This document shows, one piece after another, positions 53,763 through 61,059 of a DNA stretch of 64,000 nucleotides. The stretch lies in NCBI RefSeq assembly GCF_028369105.1, contig NZ_JAQNDO010000001.1, forward strand, positions 744,001 to 808,000. The letters run 5' to 3'. The position numbers and the translations under genes are program-made. The notes beneath the pieces are model-generated. The model ran no database searches. It was not told the origin of the DNA and saw only the letters and a program-made list of their open reading frames with translations. The stretch comes from Polyangium mundeleinium. Lineage in GTDB: Bacteria; Myxococcota_A; Polyangia; Polyangiales; Polyangiaceae. Positions within the stretch are counted from its first letter, which is position 1. Every line of letters begins with the position of its first letter.

Positions 53763-55097
53763 ATGGGGAGCGCGGATCGATTCACGCTCGCCGAGCGCGT
53801 CGGCATTGGCGCGACGGCGGAGGTCATTCGGGGCTTCGACCAGGAGCGCCGTGTGCCTGTGGCGATCAAGCGCTTGCACGAGCACCTCGCCGTCGACCCG
53901 ATCACCCGTGAACGATTTCAGCGCGAGGCGCGGCTCTCGGCGCGCATCACGAGCAAGCACGTCGTGGGGTACGTCGACACCGGCATCGACGCGGAGGACC
54001 GCCCCTACCTCGCGCTCGAATGGCTCGAAGGCGAGGACCTCGCGCACCGCATGCGCGCCTCGGGCGCGCGGCTCGGCACGGCCGAGGCCCTCACGATCAC
54101 GCGCCAGGCGGCGCTCGGGCTCTTCGCGTTGCACGAGGCGGGCATCGTCCACCGCGACGTCAAGCCGGGAAACCTCTTCCTCGCGGAGCAGGGCGAAGGC
54201 GCGCCCTTCCTCGTCAAACTCCTCGACCTCGGCGTCGCGCACGACAGCGCCTCCGAGAACGTCGACGGCGTCGCGCTCGGCACGCCTTTTTACATGTCCC
54301 CCGAGCAAGCCCGGGGCGACACCGAGATCGGCCCCCGCTCGGACCTCTTTTCCCTCGGTGTGCTCCTGTATGAGCTGCTCTCCGGGAAAAAAACTTTTGC
54401 GGGCGAGGATGCCTTCTCCGTCCTTGCCAAGATCGTCCTCCAGGCGCCGCCGCGCCTCTCGGATGCCTGGCCGGACGCGCCGCCTGCGCTCGACGCCCTC
54501 GTCACGCGGGCGCTCGCGCGGGACCCCGACGCGCGATTCTCCTCGGCCCGCGAGATGGCCGACGCGCTCGCGACGATCGAGCGCGTGGTCCTCGAAGGCG
54601 CGGCGCCCCCGCAGGAGATCACGCTCCCGCCGGCCCTCGTCCCGAGCGACGATCACCTCGTCGGCGTGATCTTCGGCCGATTGCCCTTGTCGAGCAACGT
54701 GGGCCGGACACGCGCCCTCTTTCAGCGCATCGCCGAACAGCATGGCGGGGTGGTCATTCCCTTGCTCGGTCGTGGGGTGGCCGCCGTATTCGAAGGGGAA
54801 TGCGCCGACGGCCTCCTGCGCGCGGCCGATGCGGCGCTCGACCTGGTAAAACAAGTGACCGGTGTTCGATTGTCGCTGGTGACCGGCGGGGCTTTGCCGC
54901 CGGGGGCGGGGTTATCGGCCTCCGTGATCGAGCGTGGCACGCGCGCTCTCGAACGCCCGCGCGCCGACGCGAACGAGCCGCCCGTGCGTATCGACGACGC
55001 GACGGCGCATCTGCTCGAAGAGCAATACGCGATCGAGGGGGCGCCCGGCTCCTTGTCGATTCGTGGCACGCGTGGGCGCGGCCCCACGAACACGTGA
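53763..55097 (+). CDS. Ser/Thr protein kinase with degenerate cyclase-like tail
   Basis: The 444-residue protein has a complete Pkn-type kinase domain (about 7-285): Gly loop GIGATAEVIRG, Lys in VAIKRLHEH, HRDVKPGN, DLG in place of DFG (LLDLGVAHD), and SPE for APE (YMSPEQARG). About 150 residues follow that resemble the start of a nucleotide-cyclase-like domain (VGVIFGRLPLSSN, EQHGGVVIPLLGRGVAAVFEG). In long relatives this domain precedes AAA and TPR regions; here the protein stops after it, so it is a short form. No transmembrane helix is seen. The GTG-rich lead and ATG start fit the family. Targets are unknown. Confidence 0.9.
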   Translation: MGSADRFTLAERVGIGATAEVIRGFDQERRVPVAIKRLHEHLAVDPITRERFQREARLSARITSKHVVGYVDTGIDAEDRPYLALEWLEGEDLAHRMRASGARLGTAEALTITRQAALGLFALHEAGIVHRDVKPGNLFLAEQGEGAPFLVKLLDLGVAHDSASENVDGVALGTPFYMSPEQARGDTEIGPRSDLFSLGVLLYELLSGKKTFAGEDAFSVLAKIVLQAPPRLSDAWPDAPPALDALVTRALARDPDARFSSAREMADALATIERVVLEGAAPPQEITLPPALVPSDDHLVGVIFGRLPLSSNVGRTRALFQRIAEQHGGVVIPLLGRGVAAVFEGECADGLLRAADAALDLVKQVTGVRLSLVTGGALPPGAGLSASVIERGTRALERPRADANEPPVRIDDATAHLLEEQYAIEGAPGSLSIRGTRGRGPTNT

Positions 55098-55208
55098 TTG
55101 GATTTGCCCGCGCCGAAGCACCCGCGATAAAGTCCACCCGCTTCGAACAGATCGACGAGCGCCGTGGGTACCCCTCGGTGGGGGGCGGCGCGCGAAGGGA
55201 GATCTACG

Positions 55209-55859
55209 ATGAACGCTTTGTGGAAGAAGGGCGCCGTGGCCCTCGTGCTGGGCGGGTTGCTCGGCGTGACGGGCGTGGCGTCCGCGGACCTGCCCCGCAC
55301 ACCGATCCCTGCCCCCGCGGTGGACAAGGGCAAGGGCCCGGAGAGGGCGAACCCGAAGGGCGGCGAACACGGGGGCAAGGGGCCCGAGGGCAAGGGGCCC
55401 GACGACAAGGGCAAACCCGACGACAAGGGCAAACCCGACGACAAGGGCAAACCCGACGACAAGGACGCGGGCGCCGACGCGGCCGCGGCTCCGGCCGAGT
55501 CCGAGGCGGACGCGAAGGCCAAGGACGAGAAGCGCAAGGCCAAGAAGGAAGCGCGCAAGGCGAAGTCCAAGGACGAGCGCGACGTGCTCAAGAAGAAGGT
55601 CTCGACCGCGCTGAAGGGCCAGCCGATGGCCGTCGCCATGAAGCAGGAGCTCGAGCGGCACGCGCGCCGCCTCGCGCGCCTCGAGCGCGTGAAGGACCTC
55701 GCCGAGGAGGCGAAGGACACCGAGGCGACCGAGCGCGTGCAGAAGCTCCTCGACAAGGAGAATGCGCGCCACGATAAGTGGATGGCGAACTACGACGCGA
55801 AGACCACGGGCGCGAAGGGCGTGGACGGCAAGCCCGCGGAGAAGGCAGGTGAGAAATGA
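55209..55859 (+). CDS. Secreted Lys/Glu-rich protein with DDKGKP repeats
   Basis: The 216-residue protein has a signal peptide (about 1-29, GVTGVASA). A low-complexity linker follows, with tandem DDKGKP units (three full copies plus a partial, encoded by an 18-bp repeat at about 55401-55466). The rest is a helical, charged segment (KDERKAKKEARKAKS-like, DVLKKKVSTALKGQPM, LERHARRLARLERVKDLAEE). The family is unknown. It overlaps the following small lipoprotein gene by four bases (ATGA), so the two are coupled and probably work together in the periplasm. A GGGAGA site lies before the ATG. Confidence 0.82.
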   Translation: MNALWKKGAVALVLGGLLGVTGVASADLPRTPIPAPAVDKGKGPERANPKGGEHGGKGPEGKGPDDKGKPDDKGKPDDKGKPDDKDAGADAAAAPAESEADAKAKDEKRKAKKEARKAKSKDERDVLKKKVSTALKGQPMAVAMKQELERHARRLARLERVKDLAEEAKDTEATERVQKLLDKENARHDKWMANYDAKTTGAKGVDGKPAEKAGEK

Positions 55860-56095
55860 ATCGATCGATCATGCTCGCGCTCCTCGCGCTGCCTTTGCTC
55901 GCCGTCGCTTGTGAAGAGCCGAAGCCCCAGGGCGGCTCGACGACGGGCGGCGCCGCCGCGGCCCCGGTGGTTCTCGACGACAAGGACATCCCGACCGCGG
56001 CCGATTACGACGACCAGGCGGAGAAAGACATCACCGAGGCGAACTACAAGTCGGAGCTCGACACGCTCGACAAGGAAATCTCGGCCCAGGATTGA
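55856..56095 (+). CDS. Small acidic lipoprotein
   Basis: The 79-residue product has a lipoprotein signal with Cys19 (LAVAC), then a Gly/Thr linker and an acidic helical end (LDDKDIPTAADYDDQAEKDI). It is coupled by ATGA overlap to the basic/charged secreted protein before it, so charge pairing of the two is possible. No known family. Confidence 0.82.
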   Translation: MNRSIMLALLALPLLAVACEEPKPQGGSTTGGAAAAPVVLDDKDIPTAADYDDQAEKDITEANYKSELDTLDKEISAQD

Positions 56096-56153
56096 GGCAG
56101 GGACGCGAAGCCGCGTGATACGGGGGCCGGGACGAACCGGCCCCTCGTTCACG

Positions 56154-57245
56154 TCAGTTCGTCCCGCAATACCGTAGCTGGCAGACCGGCGCCGGCGGGA
56201 GCTGGAACACGTAATAACTCCCGCAATGGGCGATCTGGATCGCCGACGACCAGTTGCAGGGGTTTCCGGACCAGTTGAAGCACGCCGTCGCGTTCACCAC
56301 CTGGCCCTGGGCTTGCGGGTAGGCCCCCTGGACCCAGCCCGGCGCGTGCGTCGCGCAGACGTTTTCGGGGGGCGGCGAGGTGGCCATCATCGTCCCGGCG
56401 GCGCCCATGAAGCGATACCAGCTCCCGTTCATGGTCGAATCGCAGACCCGCGTGCTCCCGTCGACGTGTCCGATGTTCCGGTCGGCCGTGTCGAGCACGA
56501 TGTAGTTCATGCACTGCGGCAGCAGGTTATCCAGCGTGCAGCCTGCCCCGCAGCCGTCGCCGCCGAGGAGGTTCCCGTCGTCGCACTCCTCCACGCCGGA
56601 TTGCACGAAGCCGTCGCCGCAGACCGCGTTCTTGCACGTCCCGACGCACCCGTCGGTGTTCGACATGTTCATGTCGTCGCATTCCTCGACGCCGACCTGG
56701 ACGAACCCATCGCCACACGTCGCGGCGATGCAGCCTTGCAGGCACGCGTCCGTGTCGTCCTTGTTCCCGTCGTCGCAGGCCTCGAACCCCGCGTGCACGA
56801 ATCCATCCCCGCAGGTCGCGACCTTGCACGCCGACGTGCAGTTGTCGGTGTCGTCCGTGTTGCTGTCGTCGCAATCCTCGCCTTCCTGGATCGTGCCATC
56901 GCCGCAGGTGGAGAGCCTGCAGTCATTCGTGCAGCCGTCGTCGTTCACCATGTTGCCGTCGTCGCACCCCTCGACGCCCTCCCAGACGAACCCGTCGCCG
57001 CATGTCGGCTTCTTGCAGGTGGAGAGGCAACTGTCGGTCTCGATGTCGTTGCCGTCGTCGCATTCCTCGCCGGTCTGATACACGCCGTTTCCACAGGGGG
57101 ACGGCGGTCCGCCGCCGCCCGTACCGCCCTCGCCGCCCTCGCCGCCCTCACCTTTCCCTTTCACGGGATCGGGCGCGTTGACGAGGGAGCAGGCAGCGAA
57201 AAGCGTGAAGGCGAGGAAAATCCCAGCGTGGCGAAAGGCGGTCAT
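56154..57245 (-). CDS. Cys-rich repeat lipoprotein with D8C-like C-terminal domain (paralog 1)
   Basis: The 363-residue protein has a lipoprotein signal (Cys19, FAAC) and a Gly/Glu linker. Six myxococcal cysteine-rich (DUF4215-type) repeats follow, each with CGDGxxxxxEECDDGN and a later CxxxC (about residues 48-240). The last 120 residues have eight Cys and read QCMNYIVLDTADR, WYRFMGAAG, HAPGWVQGAYP, VNATACFNWSG, GSYYVFQLPPAPVCQLRYC. This order of motifs is that of the animal uromodulin/GP2/OIT3 D8C domain. A GGGAGA site precedes the ATG. It probably binds glycans or proteins at the surface. The next gene upstream is a close paralog. Confidence 0.9.
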   Translation of the reverse strand: MTAFRHAGIFLAFTLFAACSLVNAPDPVKGKGEGGEGGEGGTGGGGPPSPCGNGVYQTGEECDDGNDIETDSCLSTCKKPTCGDGFVWEGVEGCDDGNMVNDDGCTNDCRLSTCGDGTIQEGEDCDDSNTDDTDNCTSACKVATCGDGFVHAGFEACDDGNKDDTDACLQGCIAATCGDGFVQVGVEECDDMNMSNTDGCVGTCKNAVCGDGFVQSGVEECDDGNLLGGDGCGAGCTLDNLLPQCMNYIVLDTADRNIGHVDGSTRVCDSTMNGSWYRFMGAAGTMMATSPPPENVCATHAPGWVQGAYPQAQGQVVNATACFNWSGNPCNWSSAIQIAHCGSYYVFQLPPAPVCQLRYCGTN

Positions 57246-57282
57246 GGCATCTCCCGGGCAAGATCCAGCAAAGATACCATCC

Positions 57283-57311
57283 ATGTTCGGCCGGATTCCC
57301 GGCAACGTCAA
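57283..57311 (-). promoter_or_regulatory. Candidate promoter of paralog 1 (TTGACG-N17-GAACAT)
   Basis: The -35-like TTGACG is the complement of 57306-57311 and the -10-like GAACAT that of 57283-57288, 17 bases apart. A 34-base block around it is also found, with two changes, at the same distance before the paralog gene (57281-57314 and 58466-58499). Conservation through duplication supports a working promoter. Confidence 0.55.
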
Positions 57312-57333
57312 GCGGCCGCCGGATCGGACGACC

Positions 57334-58431
<1,098 letters not shown>

Positions 58432-58467
58432 GGCGACTCCCGGGGAAAAACCGACAAAAGGGGGGCC

Positions 58468-58496
58468 ATGTTCGGCCGGATCGCCGGCAACGTCAA
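58468..58496 (-). promoter_or_regulatory. Candidate promoter of paralog 2 (TTGACG-N17-GAACAT)
   Basis: The same 17-base-spaced TTGACG/GAACAT pair as before paralog 1, at the same distance from the start codon (about 37 bases). It lies in a duplicated 34-base block. Conservation supports a promoter for this gene, so each paralog has its own. Confidence 0.55.
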
Positions 58497-58523
58497 GCGC
58501 GGCCGGCCCTCCTCTCCGGCGCG

Positions 58524-59456
58524 TCAATCGTGCAGGGGCAGATCGATCCCGTCGCCGTCCTCGGCCACCATCACGGGCGCCCGCTCCCCGAGCTCCTCGC
58601 GCGCCTGGCCGAGCAGAATGTCCGGATCCCGATCGTATCGTGTCGACAGGTGCGTGAGCACGAGCCGCCGCACGCCCGCGTCGCGCGCCACGATCGCCGC
58701 CTCCCGCGCCGTCGCGTGCCGCGTGTCCCGCGCGCGCGCCTGCTCCTGATCGCCGAACGTCGCCTCGTGCACCAGCACGTCGGCCCCTTCCGCTGCGCGT
58801 GTCGTGCCCTCGCAAGGCCGTGTATCCCCCGATATCACGATCCGCCGTCCGGGCCGCGGGGGGCCCATCACCTCGCGGGGCGTGATCGTACGCCCGTCCC
58901 GCAGCCGCACCACCTCGCCGCGCTGCAGCTTGCCGAAGAGCGGCCCCTCGGGCACGCCGGCCGCGCGTGCTGCGGCCGCGTCGAACCGGCCGGGCCGTGC
59001 ATCCTCGATGAGCGCGTAGCCCACGGAGGCAATGCGATGGTCGGTCGCGAACGCCTCGATGCGATACCCTTCTCCGCGGAAGACCACGTCGCCGGGCTCG
59101 GCCTCGGCGATCGTCACGGGCAGGGGCGCGTCCTCGGCGCCGAGGCAGATCACCTTGGGCAGGAACGTCGCGGCGCTGCGGGGGCCGATGAGCGCGAGCG
59201 GCTCGGTGCGGCCGAGCATCCCGAGCGTGCGCAAAAAGCCGATGATGCCGAGGTAATGGTCGGCGTGGAAATGGGTGAAGAACACGGCGTCGAGCGAGAA
59301 GCCCGTACCGTAGCGGATCATCTGCCGCTGGGTGCCCTCGCCGCAGTCGAAGAGGAAGCTCTGTCCTTCGCGCTTGACGAAGAGGCCGGACAGGTTCCGG
59401 TACGCGGTCGGGGCTGCGGCGGACGTCCCGAGAAAGGTGAGGCGGAGGCTCGACAT
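58524..59456 (-). CDS. rnz: RNase Z-type metallo-beta-lactamase-fold hydrolase
   Basis: The 310-residue protein has the RNase Z start LRLTFLGTSAAAPTAYRNLS. The zinc motif is HFHADH in THFHADHYLG, further ligand His/Asp lie in ISGDTRP and THLSTRY, and GEGTQRQM is the conserved loop near the start. RNase Z matures tRNA 3' ends and has been found as a phosphodiesterase too. Length and motifs are complete. The ATG was chosen over an in-frame upstream extension because the family starts at MSSLRLTFLG. The two D8C paralogs lie after it on the same strand. Confidence 0.93.
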   Translation of the reverse strand: MSSLRLTFLGTSAAAPTAYRNLSGLFVKREGQSFLFDCGEGTQRQMIRYGTGFSLDAVFFTHFHADHYLGIIGFLRTLGMLGRTEPLALIGPRSAATFLPKVICLGAEDAPLPVTIAEAEPGDVVFRGEGYRIEAFATDHRIASVGYALIEDARPGRFDAAAARAAGVPEGPLFGKLQRGEVVRLRDGRTITPREVMGPPRPGRRIVISGDTRPCEGTTRAAEGADVLVHEATFGDQEQARARDTRHATAREAAIVARDAGVRRLVLTHLSTRYDRDPDILLGQAREELGERAPVMVAEDGDGIDLPLHD

Positions 59457-59583
59457 GGGGGTTTGGTTGGCGTGGTGCTCGGCTCGTCCGCGTGCAGCCC
59501 CCCATCCTCGAACAGGGGTTTGTCGCCGGACCGACCGGACGAACGTACCACGCGCGCGGGCCCCTGCCATCCCGCGTTTCTAG

Positions 59584-60399
59584 TTACGGCGTGGACGTGA
59601 TCCGGTCCGGGTCGCCGAGGAACTCGAAGTGCATCGTGTCCTCGAGCCGGTCGTGCCCGAGCCAGTAGAACCCGTATCGCTCGAAGGTCTCGATCCAGCA
59701 GCGCGGAAGCTCTGCGCGCTCGTAGGCGGTCGCTTCGCGCTTGCGGCATGCCGGATGGTCCGGGAACGGCTCCACGCAGCGGCAGCAGGGGTTCCGCTCG
59801 GGATCGATGTCGATCGCGATCCCATAGAGGTGGTTCGAAACCTCGCCGTTGTGGAACGTGTTCTTGCCGCGCACGCCGAGCAGGCGCTGCGGCTCGTAGG
59901 GGGTATGGCCGCAGCGCATCGTGATCGCCTGCTCCACGCAGCGCAGCGCCGGCACGATCCGGCGGTTCACCTGCACGGGCAGGCCGAGGAAACGTACCTG
60001 CTCGATGTAGTCGCCGACCGCGCGCTCGTTCCATTCGAGCGGCACCGTCCCAAAGGACCTTCCATACCGCTCCGTCCGGAATCGGAGCGCCCGTGTTTGC
60101 ATCTCGATGCGGGCTTTGCGCTCCTCGGCCGGCATCCCGTCCTGGAGCGCGTAGTTGCCGCGCACCAGAAACGGCAGCGGCTTTTGCTCGTTGCAGGAAA
60201 TTCCTTCCAGCGGCACCTCGGGCGCGGTCGACGCGTGCGCCGCCGCCGCGACCGCCAGCGCGAACACGAGCCCGAGCGCCACGTGCCCGGGCAGGGCGCG
60301 ACGCAAGGCGCGGCGGTCGTCGCGGGGATCGAGCACGGCAACACGAGAATACCAGAAAGAAACAACGAGCGAGCTCCACGGAAGGCGAACTTCGGACAT
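59584..60399 (-). CDS. M15-type peptidase-like exported protein
   Basis: The 271-residue protein has a basic start, then a hydrophobic signal/anchor (about 38-56, HVALGLVFALAVAAAAHA). The C-terminal domain has NHLYGIAIDIDP and LEDTMHFEF, the HxxxxxxxD...ExxH-type zinc pattern of D,D-carboxypeptidases of the M15 family. It probably trims peptidoglycan crosslinks in the periplasm. Several Cys (PCCRCVEPFPDHPACR) lie between the two motifs and may be disulfide-linked. The start is the ATG of the divergent gap; shorter starts near the hydrophobic stretch are possible. Confidence 0.82.
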   Translation of the reverse strand: MSEVRLPWSSLVVSFWYSRVAVLDPRDDRRALRRALPGHVALGLVFALAVAAAAHASTAPEVPLEGISCNEQKPLPFLVRGNYALQDGMPAEERKARIEMQTRALRFRTERYGRSFGTVPLEWNERAVGDYIEQVRFLGLPVQVNRRIVPALRCVEQAITMRCGHTPYEPQRLLGVRGKNTFHNGEVSNHLYGIAIDIDPERNPCCRCVEPFPDHPACRKREATAYERAELPRCWIETFERYGFYWLGHDRLEDTMHFEFLGDPDRITSTP

Positions 60400-60461
60400 A
60401 TCCCGTCCGCTTCATGCCCGCGTGGACGGCGTGTGCCCGCCCTGGTATCCAGTCGTGGCGC

Positions 60462-60998
60462 ATGATTCGGCTCGCGCTCGCCGGCGTTCACACGCTCCTC
60501 CTATCGCCGCTCTGCGCGCGTTGCCCGCACGGGCGCGCGGGCTGCTGCGAAGCCCCGCCGGCCGTGGCCTGGGCCGACATCGGCCGCATCGTATCGCTCG
60601 GCGGCCGTGATTTCTTGCTGGCCGAGATCCACGAAGGCCGCCTCGTCCCGCAAACGCGTGGCCTCTCCATTCGACGCGCCCCGCCGAGCGGACCCTTCCC
60701 CGAGCGATGTGGCTACCTCGGCGAGGCCGGCTGCGTCCTCCCGCCCGATCGCAGGAGCGCCACCTGCAACTATTATCTTTGCGACGAGGCCTTCGCCGCG
60801 GCGGAAGCGGAGGGCGATCCGCAAACCCTGCGCGGCCGCAAGATGCACGATCGGCTCACGGCGCTCTTCGGCCGCTGGGACCTCGAGCTCGCCGAGGCGA
60901 TCTTCGCGCGATATCCGGACGGCGCGCCCTGGGACGCCGCATTCCTCGATTGGATCGGCGCCGAGCTCCAGGCGCGCGTGCGCAAGGCGCGGATGTAG
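60462..60998 (+). CDS. YkgJ-like Cys-cluster protein
   Basis: The 178-residue protein has several Cys in a YkgJ-type order: CARCPHGRAGCC near the start, then CGYLGEAGCVL and CNYYLC. Such proteins are thought to bind a metal ion or Fe-S cluster and act in oxidation of other proteins; the role is unknown. The start is uncertain: this ATG and an earlier one at 60414 in the same frame both lack a clear ribosome site. Divergent from the M15-type gene. Confidence 0.75.
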   Translation: MIRLALAGVHTLLLSPLCARCPHGRAGCCEAPPAVAWADIGRIVSLGGRDFLLAEIHEGRLVPQTRGLSIRRAPPSGPFPERCGYLGEAGCVLPPDRRSATCNYYLCDEAFAAAEAEGDPQTLRGRKMHDRLTALFGRWDLELAEAIFARYPDGAPWDAAFLDWIGAELQARVRKARM

Positions 60999-61059
60999 GG
61001 AGCCGGGGGTCATCGGAGCACAAGCGCGTCACTTGCCGGGATGCTATCCCTCGGCCGCC

